Below are positions 35,074 to 48,800 of a stretch of DNA of 48,915 nucleotides, piece after piece. The notes beneath the pieces were generated by a model. It saw only the letters and a list, made by a program, of their open reading frames with translations. It was not told the DNA's origin and did no database searches. Position 1 is the first letter of the stretch. Every line of letters starts with the position of its first letter. The stretch is from NCBI RefSeq assembly GCF_025465545.1, contig NZ_JAODMK010000038.1:1-48915 (forward strand), in the 5' to 3' direction. This DNA is from Naasia sp. Lineage in GTDB: Bacteria; Actinomycetota; Actinomycetes; Actinomycetales; Microbacteriaceae. A program made the translations under genes and the position numbers.

Positions 35074-36015
35074 TCAGAGGCAGGCGCGCGCGATCGCGGC
35101 GATGTGTCGGCTGTCGGTGCCGCAGCAGCCGCCCAGCACGGTGAGACTGGGCAGGACCGCCCGCAGCTGGGCCAGCTCTGCTGCCAGCTCGTCCGGGTCG
35201 CCGGAGTCCAGATCCGGCGCCTCGTCGAGCTCCGCATGACTGCGCCTCGACGCGTTGGGCCGGCAGCCGACGACGCGCGCTGCCCACGCCTCGCCCTCGA
35301 TGAGGTCTTCGGGCAGGTGCTCAGGATGCGAGCAGTTGACGAGGTAGCCGAGCGGATATCCGCCGGTCGCAGCATCGACGAACTCGATCCCTTCGCGGAG
35401 CGAGTCGCCGGAGGCGAGCCGGCCGTCGGTCTCCACGGTGAAGGAGACGAGGATCGGCATGCCGGCGTCACGGGCGGCGAGCGCGACTCCCGCCGCCTCC
35501 TCCGGATAGTTGAGGGTGAGTGCCTCGATCAGATCGACCTCGCCTGCCGCGAACACCCGGGTCTGAGCCGCCGAGTACTCCCTGGCCTGCTCGATCCCCT
35601 GCCGCTCATCCGCCCGATACCCGTCGCCTCGGGGGCCGATGACCCCCGCGATCAGCACCGGGCTCTCTGCGGAGTCGTGCCGGTCGCGCACCCCGACCGC
35701 GAGCGCGATCGCGGCGGCATTGACCTCCTCGAACTCCGCACGCGAGTAGCCGAGGAGGCTGGTCCAGTCGGGGTTCGCCCGCCACGTCGCGGTGTCGAGC
35801 AGGAAGCCGGCGCCGGCCTCCGCTGCGAGCGACGCGAACCCGTCGTAGTACGAGGCGAGCCGGATGCGGCCCGCTTCGCTGCGCAGCAGCTCGCATGCGG
35901 CGAAATGCGGCAGGTCGATGCCGTCACCGAAGATCAGGGTCGTCTCCAGGCCACCATCGGTGAGCACCGGGCGGAACGCGCCGCCGATCGGCGGGGCACT
36001 GCGGTATCTCGCCAT
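35074..36015 (-). CDS. mmuM: Homocysteine S-methyltransferase
   Basis: Transfers a methyl group, often from S-methylmethionine, to homocysteine. 313 residues with the zinc Cys ligands in VNCSHPEH and VLGGCCGT, and the N-terminal DGGLETTLIFGDGIDLPHFAACELL. AGGGAA precedes the ATG. A methionine/cysteine theme is shared with cysK-cysE just downstream. Confidence 0.93.
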   Translation of the reverse strand: MARYRSAPPIGGAFRPVLTDGGLETTLIFGDGIDLPHFAACELLRSEAGRIRLASYYDGFASLAAEAGAGFLLDTATWRANPDWTSLLGYSRAEFEEVNAAAIALAVGVRDRHDSAESPVLIAGVIGPRGDGYRADERQGIEQAREYSAAQTRVFAAGEVDLIEALTLNYPEEAAGVALAARDAGMPILVSFTVETDGRLASGDSLREGIEFVDAATGGYPLGYLVNCSHPEHLPEDLIEGEAWAARVVGCRPNASRRSHAELDEAPDLDSGDPDELAAELAQLRAVLPSLTVLGGCCGTDSRHIAAIARACL

Positions 36016-36069
36016 TGCTTCCCTCGTGGCGCAACGCGCCGGTCGCGGTCAGGCTATGCCCGGCTCGCG

Positions 36070-37993
<1,924 letters not shown>

Positions 37994-38039
37994 GAGGCCA
38001 TTCTCCCGTGCGGCAGGGCCGCTTCGCTCGGCGCCGGCA

Positions 38040-38918
38040 TCAGGGCGTGGCCGGGGCGAAGGTGTCGCACGCGGTCGGGCCGCCGTTGTACCCCGCGGTG
38101 AACCACTTCTGGCGCTTCTCGCTCGAGCCGTGGGTCCAGCTCTCGGAGTTGGCGGTGGTGCCCTGGATGCGGTCGTCGCCGACCGCCGCTGCGGCGCTGA
38201 GGGCATCGGTCAGCTGAGCGTCGGTGATCTGCTCGAGCAGCGGGTTGCCGTTGACGTCCTTGGTGCCCGCCGCCGCGGACGCCCAGGCTCCCGCGTAGCA
38301 GTCGGCCTGCAGCTCCACCCGCACCCCGTTGGAGGTGGGGCCGGTGTCGCCGTCCTGGGACCGCTCCAGCACCCCGGTGAGGCTCTGGATGTGATGCCCC
38401 CACTCGTGCGCGACGACGTACAGCTCGGCGAGCGGACCGCCGGAGGAGCCGTACTTGCTGCGCAGGTCGTCGTAGAAGGCGGTGTCGAGATAGATGGAGG
38501 TGTCGGGCGGGCAGTAGAACGGCCCGACCGCCGCGGTGGCGGCGCCGCAGCCGGTGTCCGTGGAGCCGTCGAAGGTGTACACGCCGGGGGTGGTGTAGTT
38601 GTCCGCCCCGACCGTTGCGGCGGCCCCGGCCCAGTAGTCGTCGAGCGAGGTCGCGGCGCCCACGACGAGGCACTCGACGTTGGCGTTCGCGTCGCTTCCG
38701 GTTCGGCACTCCTCCGGTGAGGTCCCCGGATCCTGCTGGGATGTCCCCGACCCTCCGCCGAGCAGCGGCGCAAGGCCGGTGAGGTCGATGCCGACCAGCT
38801 GGGAGATGACGACGAGGGCGATCGCACCGAGTCCGCCGCCGACGCCGATGCCTGTCGCGGTCCGCCTGCGGCGCTTGACCTTGCTCGGGTCCAGCCTGGC
38901 GTTGTCGTTGAACGTCAT
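38040..38918 (-). CDS. Putative neutral zinc metallopeptidase (YpfJ family)
   Basis: 292 residues: an Arg-rich cytoplasmic N-terminus (KVKRRRRTATG), one transmembrane helix (GLGAIALVVISQLVGIDL), and an extracytoplasmic domain with the zinc motif HEWGHH, the third-ligand helix phrase VELQADCYAGAWAS and Cys residues able to form disulfides. This matches the neutral zinc metallopeptidase family (YpfJ). No substrate is known. Confidence 0.93.
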   Translation of the reverse strand: MTFNDNARLDPSKVKRRRRTATGIGVGGGLGAIALVVISQLVGIDLTGLAPLLGGGSGTSQQDPGTSPEECRTGSDANANVECLVVGAATSLDDYWAGAAATVGADNYTTPGVYTFDGSTDTGCGAATAAVGPFYCPPDTSIYLDTAFYDDLRSKYGSSGGPLAELYVVAHEWGHHIQSLTGVLERSQDGDTGPTSNGVRVELQADCYAGAWASAAAGTKDVNGNPLLEQITDAQLTDALSAAAAVGDDRIQGTTANSESWTHGSSEKRQKWFTAGYNGGPTACDTFAPATP

Positions 38919-38993
38919 GCGTTCGACCGTACCGGCGCATCGAACACGCACCCGAGGGTTGACGGATGCTCGCCTGTCCCTGCCAGAGGCCGT

Positions 38994-40535
38994 TCACCCG
39001 TCCGGGGGTGCGCCGAGAGCGCGGACCGTCTGGATGGTGTCCGCCTCGGCCGCGGACTTGTCGTTCCGGTAGCGGAGGACCCGGGCGAACCGGAGGGCCA
39101 ACCCGCCGGGATAGCGGCTCGAGCGCTGCAGGCCGTCGAACGCGATCTCGACGACCTGTTCAGGGCGCAGCCGCACGGTCCACCCGTCGTCCTCCTCCGC
39201 CAGTTCGCGGAACCGGGTCGTCTGCCAGGCGAGCATCTCGTCCGTCAGCCCCTTGAACGTCTTGCCGAGCATGACGAAGCCGCCGCTGCCGTCCCGCGCA
39301 CCGACGGAGATGTTGGAGAGGAGCCCGCGGCGCCGGCCTGAACCGCGCTCCACGGCGAGCACCACGAGGTCGAGGGTGTGCCTCGGCTTGACCTTGACCC
39401 AGACGGCGCCTCGGCGGCCCGCCTCGTAGCCGGCTGCGGCATCCTTGACCACCACACCCTCCTGCCCGGCGGCGACCCAGTGGGTGAAGGCGTCCTGAGC
39501 GACGCGGGCGTCGGCGGTCACGACGCGCTCGACCACCTGACCGGCAGCGATCCGGTCGAGCACGGCGAGGCGCACGGCGAGTGGGGCCTCGAGGAGGTCG
39601 CGGCCGTCCACGTGCAGAACGTCGAAGAAGAAGGGGGTGAGGGTGACGGCAGCGGCCGCCTCGATGTCGCTCGTCGCGCTCCGCGCCGCGGTCTCCTGGA
39701 AGGGGCGCGGCCTTCCCGTCTCGTCCAGCGCGATCGCCTCGCCGTCGAGAACCGCGGACTGCATGGGCATCCGCAGCACGATCGAGACGAGCTCCGGGAC
39801 CCGCTCGGTGATGTCGTCGAGACTGCGGGTGTAGACGCGCACGTCGTCGCCGGACCGGTGCACCTGGATGCGGATGCCGTCGAGTTTGGCGTCGACGACG
39901 ACCTCCCGGCCGGCGAAACCGGCGAGGGCCGTGGCGATGTCGGGCGCCGAGGCGGCGAGCATCGGGCGGACGGGCCGTCCCACCGTGAGCCGGAACCCCT
40001 CCAGGGCGGTGCGGGCCGCGTCGGGGGACCCGGCGGCGAGGGCGGCCGTAGCGACCGGCTCCGTCGACCCGGCCAGCATCGCCGCGCGGCGGACTGCGGC
40101 CGCGGGCACTCCCACCGCCTCTGCCACCGCGTCGAGGAGCAGCGAGTCGAGGGCTCCTTGGCGCACCTCGCCGGCGATGAGGCCGCGGAGGAGCTTCTGC
40201 TCCTCGGCCGTCGCCGCTCCGAACAGCTCCGCGGCGCCCGCGGAACGGGCGGCGGCCGAACCGGGCCCGGCGAGGGCCGCGATCCGCTCGAAGGCGGCGT
40301 CGACGGCGAGCACCTCGAGCGACGGCCGGGCGGCGGGGCCCGGCAGGCCGGAGAGCGACCGCCAGCCGAGACCGGTGCGGCGCTGGCGCAGCTCGCCGGC
40401 GAGGTAGCGCGCGACGACGGGGATCTCCTGGGGCGCCGTCCGCAGGAGCAGGTCCGCGAGCAGGCGCCGCTTCGCGATCCGCGAGCTCGTGGCGGCGAGC
40501 GCAGAGGAGGTCGCGGCGACATCGGCGAGCATCAT
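38994..40535 (-). CDS. ATP-dependent DNA ligase, LigB type
   Basis: 513 residues. The ligase adenylation motif is AKLDGIRIQVH with Lys217, followed by EGVVVKD (motif IV) and VWVKVKP (motif V). A helical N-terminal domain and a C-terminal OB-fold (MLGKTFKGLTDEM; VVEIAFDGLQRSSRYPGGLALRFARVL) complete the archaeal/LigB architecture. No Ku or LigD partner is next to it. The start is ATG at 40535 or the adjacent ATG. It probably acts in repair. Confidence 0.93.
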   Translation of the reverse strand: MMLADVAATSSALAATSSRIAKRRLLADLLLRTAPQEIPVVARYLAGELRQRRTGLGWRSLSGLPGPAARPSLEVLAVDAAFERIAALAGPGSAAARSAGAAELFGAATAEEQKLLRGLIAGEVRQGALDSLLLDAVAEAVGVPAAAVRRAAMLAGSTEPVATAALAAGSPDAARTALEGFRLTVGRPVRPMLAASAPDIATALAGFAGREVVVDAKLDGIRIQVHRSGDDVRVYTRSLDDITERVPELVSIVLRMPMQSAVLDGEAIALDETGRPRPFQETAARSATSDIEAAAAVTLTPFFFDVLHVDGRDLLEAPLAVRLAVLDRIAAGQVVERVVTADARVAQDAFTHWVAAGQEGVVVKDAAAGYEAGRRGAVWVKVKPRHTLDLVVLAVERGSGRRRGLLSNISVGARDGSGGFVMLGKTFKGLTDEMLAWQTTRFRELAEEDDGWTVRLRPEQVVEIAFDGLQRSSRYPGGLALRFARVLRYRNDKSAAEADTIQTVRALGAPPDG

Positions 40536-40649
40536 GTTCCCCATCCTGCCGACGCAGATCCGGGCGCACGACATCGACCTCCCTGTCGGAGCACGAGGCG
40601 CGCAGTCGGAAGATGCGAGGTGCTGCCTATGCCCCCGCCTGCCGGCGTC

Positions 40650-42500
<1,851 letters not shown>

Positions 42501-42590
42501 GCTAATCGGCTCCCCCGACGGCACGCCCGTCGGCTCTCGGACGGTGGGCGATCCGTGGCATGGACGCGCCGAGGAGGGGCGCATGCCAGG

Positions 42591-43469
42591 ATGAGTCCGA
42601 TGTCGGCCCTCCTCGCCGCGCTGTTCGGAGTGTCCGGCGCCCTCGTCTACGGCGCTGCCGACTTCTTCGGCGGACTCGCGTCGCGGCGGATCGGGGCCGT
42701 TCTCACCGCGGGGGTCGGCTCACTCGCCGGGCTCGTGATCCTGTTCATCGCGTTTCCCGTCTTCGGCGGACACTGGTCGGCGGATGCCGTGCTGCTGGGG
42801 GTGATCTCCGGGGTGGCGGGTGCCATCGCGCTCTGCCTTCTGTACGCGTGCCTCGCGCTCGGCCCGATGAGCGTCCTGTCGCCCATCACGGCACTCATGA
42901 CGGCGATCGTTCCGATGCTGTGGGGTCTCCTGCGCGGCGAGCGCCTCTCGCTGCTCGGCTACGGCGGACTCGCCCTCGCGCTGGTCGCGATCGTGCTGGT
43001 CGCCTTCGTCCCGGAGAGGACGGCCGTCCGGGCGAGCGCCCGCGGCATCCTCATGGCGGTCGGCGCCGGCTCCCTCATCGGGGTCTTCCTGGCGCTGATC
43101 GATGCGACCCCGGACGACTCCGGCGTTCTCCCCCTGCTGTTCAACCGGGCGGTGAACGCCCTCATGCTGTTCAGCCTCCTGGGGCTGCTGGTCCTGCGAT
43201 CGCGTGCGCGCGGCGGGCAGAGCGAGGGACGCGCTGCGGGAGGCATCCGGATCGCGGTCCTCTGCGGCTCCCTCGACGGCATCGCGAACGTCCTGCTGCT
43301 CGCGGGACTGCGGACCGGCGACCTGACGGTGGTGTCGGTGCTGACCGCCCTCTACCCGGCAGGGACGATCGCGCTCGCCGCCCTGGTGCTGCACGAGCGG
43401 ATCGCCCGCGTGCAGGCGATCGGACTCGTCCTGGCGCTGGTGGCGGCGGCGATCCTCGCGCTGACGTGA
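42591..43469 (+). CDS. EamA/DMT family transporter
   Basis: About 292 residues with ten predicted transmembrane helices in two EamA halves (ALFGVSGALVYGAADFFGGLASRRIG; LLGVISGVAGAIALCLLYACLALGPMSVL; ILMAVGAGSLIGVFLALIDATP). The cargo cannot be inferred. An ATG at 42600 has a better spaced AGGA and is the alternative start. Divergent from recQ, with 90 bp between. Confidence 0.9.
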   Translation: MSPMSALLAALFGVSGALVYGAADFFGGLASRRIGAVLTAGVGSLAGLVILFIAFPVFGGHWSADAVLLGVISGVAGAIALCLLYACLALGPMSVLSPITALMTAIVPMLWGLLRGERLSLLGYGGLALALVAIVLVAFVPERTAVRASARGILMAVGAGSLIGVFLALIDATPDDSGVLPLLFNRAVNALMLFSLLGLLVLRSRARGGQSEGRAAGGIRIAVLCGSLDGIANVLLLAGLRTGDLTVVSVLTALYPAGTIALAALVLHERIARVQAIGLVLALVAAAILALT

Positions 43470-43474
43470 CGAAA

Positions 43475-43502
43475 GGGGCCGGCCGCCGAAGCGACCGACC
43501 CC
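43475..43502 (-). terminator. Intrinsic terminator of the DEAD-box helicase gene
   Basis: Read on the minus strand, a 12-bp stem (two G-U pairs) closes a TTCG tetraloop and is followed by TTTC. On the plus strand the G-U pairs become mismatches, so the element mainly serves the minus-strand helicase gene; it starts 15 bases after its stop codon. Confidence 0.75.
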
Positions 43503-43517
43503 TGCTCGGCGTCCGAG

Positions 43518-45629
43518 TCAGCGGTGCAGGAGCTCCGCGGGAACGTCTCCGCCGAGCGCGATCGAGGTCACTTCGGCGGTGATCTCCGCGCGGTCGAGGA
43601 GCTCCTCGAGCCGGCGGCGGCGGGACTTGGCGATGAGGGTCACGACCATGCCCTGCTTGCCCGCCCGGCCGGTGCGGCCGGAGCGGTGCAGGTAGGTCTT
43701 GTACTCCTCCGGCGCGTCGGCCTGGATGACCAGGCCGATGTCGTCCACGTGGATGCCGCGCGCGGCCACATCCGTCGCAACCAGCACCTTGACCCGGCCG
43801 CTGGTGAGCCGCTCCAGGTTGCGGGTGCGCTTGGCCTGGTTGAGGTCGCCGTGCAGGCTGGTGGAGGGCAGGCCGGCGTCGGACAGGTCCTCGGCGAGCT
43901 GCTCGGCGAAGGCGCGGGTGCGGGCGAACACGAGGGTGCGATCGGACGCGGCCGCGAGGTCGGTGAGAAGGCGCATCTTGTCCTTCTGGTCGATCAGCAG
44001 CACGCGGTGCTCGATGGTCGAGGACTCCTGGTCCTCGCCGGCGACCTCGTGCACCGACGGGTTCACGAGGAACTCGTCGACGAGGGTGGCGACGCCGCTG
44101 TCGAGGGTGGCGGAGAACAGCAGGCGCTGGCCGGCCTTCGGGGTGCGGCCGAGGATGCGCTGCACCGGCTCCAGGAAGCCGAGGTCGCACATGTGGTCGG
44201 CCTCGTCGAGCACGACGACCTCGATGTCGGAGAGGTCGAGGTGCCCCTGCTCGAGCAGGTCCTCGACGCGTCCCGGGGTGCCGATCACGATGTCGACGCC
44301 GCGGCGCAGGGCGCCGACCTGGCGGGCCTGGGGCACGCCACCGTAGATCTGGGTGGTGAAGAGCCCGACGCTGCGGGCGATCGGCTGGATGGTGCCGTCG
44401 ATCTGAAGGGCGAGCTCCCGGGTCGGTGCGAGGATCAGGGCGCGCGGGTTGCGGCCCATTGCGCGCTTGACGCCACCGTTGCCACCCTTGAGGATGCGCT
44501 CCACGAGGGGCGCGCCGAAGGCGATCGTCTTGCCCGAGCCGGTTCGCCCGCGGCCGAGCACGTCACGACCGGCGAGCACGTCCGGGATGGTCGCGGCCTG
44601 GATGGGGAACGGCGCGGTGGCGCCCAGCTCCTCCAGAGTGCGGACGATGTTGGTGCCGAGGCCCAGATCGCCGAAGGTGACCCCCTCGACGTCGACCGCG
44701 TCGGTGGAGACCGCCACGAGACGGTCGAGGACCACGTCCTCGACGTGGTTCATCGAGCGGTCGGGACGCCCCGAGCCGCGGCTGTCGTACCGGCCGGCGC
44801 TGTTCTCGCGCTCGTGGCGCGCGGAGCGGTCGTCGCGATTGGAGCGGGGCGCCCGATCGTTCCTGTCGTCGCGGGGGCCGCGGTCGGTGCGGTCATAGCG
44901 CGGGGCGCTCTCCGTGCGCTCGTACCGAGGGGCGCTGTCCTGGCGCGGGGCGCGGTCCGCACGGTCGTACCGAGGGGCTCGCTCGTCACGGTCGAAGCGG
45001 GGGGCGCGGTCGCTCTGCTCCCGGCGGGGAGCACGGTCGTCCCGAGCGAAGCGGGGAGCACGGTCGTCCCGAGCGAGGCGCGGCGCCGCGGCCCGGCGGT
45101 CGTCCCGGGGCGCACGGTCGTCACGCTCGAGGCGGGGCGCACGGGTCTCACGCTCGACGCGAGGGGCACGGGCGTCCCGGTCGAAGCGGGGTGCGGCAGT
45201 GCGGCGGTCGTCGCGGGGGGCGCGGTCATCGCGGCCGTAGCGGGGCGCACGGTCGTCGCGAGGCGCGCGATCGTCACGGGGAGCATCGCGATACTCGCGG
45301 CGGGGACCGTTGCCGAAGGAGCGGCCGTCGTTGCGTCCCTCGGTGGAGCCGCGACGGTCGTCCTGGCGGGGCGCGCCGAAGCGGCGGGCCGGGGCGCCGC
45401 TGTCGCGGGTGCGGGAGGGGCGGTTCTCGGGCGGCGTCCAGTCGGGGCGGCCGTCGGTGCTCTCGGCGCGGCCCCGGGTGTCGGCGCGGCGGTCGGCGCT
45501 CCAGCGGCCCTTCGAGGGCGACTCGTCGGGGCGGTGGCCGCGGTGGCTGGGGCTCCGGCTGCCGGCCTTGGCACCGGAGCGCGCCGAGGACCCGGCGCCG
45601 GGCGTGCGGGCAGAGAAGGACTTGGGCAT
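43518..45629 (-). CDS. DEAD-box RNA helicase with repetitive basic N-terminal region
   Basis: 703 residues. Residues about 1-290 are disordered and low-complexity, dominated by about 18 Ala-Pro-Arg or Gly-Pro-Arg units with Arg/Asp neighbours (for example DDRAPR) at 115-265. The core starts near 293 with the Q motif (FGDLGLGTNIVRTLEELG... PFPIQ), Walker A GRTGSGKT, LDEADHMC, SAT and HRSGRTGRAG. DEAD-box helicases with Arg-rich tails act in rRNA processing or cold adaptation; the target here is unknown. ATG at 45629 is placed by the start of the basic region. No paralogue lies in the window. Confidence 0.92.
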   Translation of the reverse strand: MPKSFSARTPGAGSSARSGAKAGSRSPSHRGHRPDESPSKGRWSADRRADTRGRAESTDGRPDWTPPENRPSRTRDSGAPARRFGAPRQDDRRGSTEGRNDGRSFGNGPRREYRDAPRDDRAPRDDRAPRYGRDDRAPRDDRRTAAPRFDRDARAPRVERETRAPRLERDDRAPRDDRRAAAPRLARDDRAPRFARDDRAPRREQSDRAPRFDRDERAPRYDRADRAPRQDSAPRYERTESAPRYDRTDRGPRDDRNDRAPRSNRDDRSARHERENSAGRYDSRGSGRPDRSMNHVEDVVLDRLVAVSTDAVDVEGVTFGDLGLGTNIVRTLEELGATAPFPIQAATIPDVLAGRDVLGRGRTGSGKTIAFGAPLVERILKGGNGGVKRAMGRNPRALILAPTRELALQIDGTIQPIARSVGLFTTQIYGGVPQARQVGALRRGVDIVIGTPGRVEDLLEQGHLDLSDIEVVVLDEADHMCDLGFLEPVQRILGRTPKAGQRLLFSATLDSGVATLVDEFLVNPSVHEVAGEDQESSTIEHRVLLIDQKDKMRLLTDLAAASDRTLVFARTRAFAEQLAEDLSDAGLPSTSLHGDLNQAKRTRNLERLTSGRVKVLVATDVAARGIHVDDIGLVIQADAPEEYKTYLHRSGRTGRAGKQGMVVTLIAKSRRRRLEELLDRAEITAEVTSIALGGDVPAELLHR

Positions 45630-45703
45630 GGATGTTCCATTCGGGGAGGCCGCGAGGGCGGCAGGGCTGTCCCGAGCATCCATTGGCCGGGCCGATCGAG
45701 AGG

Positions 45704-45726
45704 ATCGCCAGCGATCCGCTGGCGAT
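45704..45726 (-). promoter_or_regulatory. Hairpin in the helicase upstream region
   Basis: ATCGCCAGCG (45704-45713) and CGCTGGCGAT (45717-45726) form a 10-bp stem with a 3-base loop, about 75 bases before the helicase start. Outer GGCCGG/CCGGCC sequences could extend it. It may be a leader structure or part of the promoter; nothing else is visible in 45630-45880 except this. Confidence 0.45.
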
Positions 45727-45880
45727 GGACCGGCCCCGAGTGACACACACTTCACTACGCCGGAACACCGGCGCTCTCGTCACGAGCCGACCTCGTTACA
45801 TTAGGCCCAACAGGCATCCGGGCGCACCTATTCCGCGAAATCGGCCCTTCTCCAGGCTGTTCTCCGCCGAAGACCGTGCG

Positions 45881-48800
45881 CTACGCGGACTCGGCGAGCG
45901 CCTGCTCCCGGCGCGCGCGGCGACGCTCGCGGGGGCCCTCGACCAGCGCGTAGAGCACGGGCAGCACGATGAGGGTCAGCAGGGTCGAGGAGGCGAGCCC
46001 GCCGATCACCACGAGCGCCAGCGGCTGCGAGATGAATCCGCCTCCGCCGGTCAGCCCGATGGCCATCGGCAGCAGGGCGAAGACCGTCGCCAGGGCGGTC
46101 ATCAGGATGGGGCGGAGGCGCCGGGACGCGCCCTGAAGCAGCGCGTCCCGCACGGTCGCGCCGCGCTCCCGGTACTGGTTCACCAGATCGATGAGCACGA
46201 TGGCGTTCGTCACGACGATGCCGATGAGCATCAGCACGCCGATGATCGAGGCGACGCCGAGCGGGATCCCGGTCGCCACCTGGAGCAGGATCGCTCCGGT
46301 CGCCGCGAACGGCACCGAGACGAGCAGCAGCAGCGGCTGCAGCAGGGAGCGGAACGTCGCGACCATGACGATGTAGACGATGAGGATGGCCACGAGCAGC
46401 GCGATGCCGAGCTGGCCGAAGGCGTCCCGCTGGTCGGCGCTCACCCCGCCGATCTCGGCGGTCGCGCCGCCGGGCAGGTCGACGCTGCTGAGCGCCTGCT
46501 GCACGGCCGCGTTCGCGGTGGTCAGGTCATCCGTCGCGGGCGTGACCGACACCGTGGCGCTGCGCAGGTTGTCGACGGTGGTGACCGTCGCCGGTCCCTC
46601 GACCACGTCGACCTTCGCGAGGGTGTCGAGCCGCACCGGCCCGAGCGGCGTGGGCACGTCGAGTGCGGCGAGCTGCTCGCGGGTGTCCGGTGCGTCTGCG
46701 GCGGCCAGATAGATGGAGTAGAGGTCGTCATCGATGGTGACCCTGCCGACGGTGGCCGGCAGCGTCGCCTGGGACACGAAGCCGGCGAGCGCCGACTCGG
46801 TGTAGCCGGCCGCGGCCGCATCCGTGCGGTCGATCGCGACCTCGAGGTAGGGCTGCGCCGCGGCGAGGTTGCTGCTGGCCTCCGCCACCGCGTCCAGCGG
46901 GCTCACGGCGTCGAGGATCGCCTGGGCGGCGGTCTCGAGGTCGCCCTGGCCCCCGGCGGTGATGTCGATGGCGATGACGCTCGAGGACCCGAAGCCGCTG
47001 GAGGCCTGCACCGAGAAGGTGCCGGCGGCGCCGCCGAGGGAGTCCAGCCGGTCGCGCACCTGCTGCTGGAGGGCGTCCTGGTCGGAGCCCTCAACCGTGG
47101 TGATCGAGTACACCGCCTGTGATCCGCTCCCGCCCCCGCCCCGGAAGGCCGCCGCGATGCCCCCGCCGCCTCCGCCGATGGAGGCCTGAACGGTCTCGAC
47201 GCCGTCGATAGCCTGAAGCTCGTCCTCCACCCGGGACGCCGCTGCGGCCTCCACGTCGAGGCTCGTGCCGGGATCGAACTGCTGGGTGACGCTCAGCGTG
47301 TTCTGGCCGCTGGAGCCGAGGAAGTTCGTCTTCATGAGCGGCAGCAGCGCGAGCGAGCCGCCGAAGACGAGCGCGGCGACGAGGATCGTGACGAGCGGCC
47401 GCAGCAGGGTGGCCCGGAGGATCCGCAGGTAGGCGCGCTGCAGCCGGCTCGGGCCGGCTGGTGCGGCCGCGGCCACCGCCCTGGGGGCACGGCGGCCGTC
47501 CTTCAGCACCCAGTACGCGAGCACCGGCACGATCGTGAGCGAGACCAGCAGCGACGCGAGCAGGGCGATGGTCACCGTGAGGGCGAACGGCCGGAACAGC
47601 TCGCCGGTCGAGCCCTCGACGAAGGAGATGGGGAGGAACACCGTCACCGTGGTCAGGGTCGACGCGGTGACGGCCCCCGCCACCTCTCGCACCGCTCCGG
47701 CGATCGTGTCCACGCGGTTGCGGCCCGCCTCCTCGGGCGAGGAGAGGTGCCTCTTGATGTTCTCGAGCACGACGATCGAGTCGTCGACGACGCGGCCGAT
47801 CGCGATCGTGAGCCCGCCGAGGGTCAGCAGGTTGAGCGAGTAGTCGGAGAACTGCAGCCCCACGAAGGTGATGAGCACCGAGGTGGGGATGCTGATCGCG
47901 GTGACGATCGTGGCGCGGACCGAGAGCAGGAAGACCAGGATCACGAGCACGGCGAAGACGAGGCCGAGGAGTCCCTCGGTGGCGAGCGACTCGATCGACT
48001 GCTCGATGAAGGGCGCCTGGTCGAACACGATCGTGAACTTGGGATCGCCCACGGCGGCCCCGAGGCCGGGCAGGGCGGCGCGCACCGCGTGCGACACCTC
48101 GACCGTGTTCGCCCCCGGCAGCTTCGTGACGCCGATCGTCAGCGCCGGCTCGCCGTTCACCCGGGACAGGCTGGTGATCGGGTCGTTCTCGAGCTTCACG
48201 GAGGCGACGTCGTCGATCGTGGTCGCCCTCGTCGCCCCGACGAGCGGAAGCCTCGCCACATCTCTCACCGAGGCGAGCCGGGTCCCCGCCTGGACCGACA
48301 GGGTCTGGCCGTCCTGGGTGAGGGCGCCGGCGGGCACGAGCACCCCGCTCGACTGCACCGCCTCCCGGACAGCCTGGACCGTCACGCCTCGCGCGGCGAG
48401 CTCGTCCGGTTCCGGTGTGATCGTGATGCGCTGCCCCGGGGCACCCGACACCGTCGCGGCGCGCACGCCGTCGAGGTCCTCGAGCTGGGGCACGACGACG
48501 CGACGGAGGTCGGCCGCGAGCGCCGTCACATCGTCCCCGCCGGTCACCGCGACCTGGAGGACCGGGAAGTCGTCGATGCTGCCGCTCAGCACCTGAGGGT
48601 CGAGGTTCTCGGGCAGCGAGGAGGAGATCCGGTTGATGGCCTGAGCGATCTTGTTCTCGGTGGAGGGCAGGTCCGTGCCATAGGTGAAGGAGGCGGAGAC
48701 CACGCTGCGTCCGGTGCTGGAGGTGGCCGAGGTGGACTCCAGTCCCGCGATGCCCTGGATGGCCTGCTCGATGGGGATGCTGACGCTTCCGTTCACCACC

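Noticed and set aside
44900-45300. Tandem-like GC-rich repeats that suggested a CRISPR or minisatellite
   Set aside because: They lie in frame within the helicase gene and encode Ala-Pro-Arg units; there are no uniform repeats with unique spacers.
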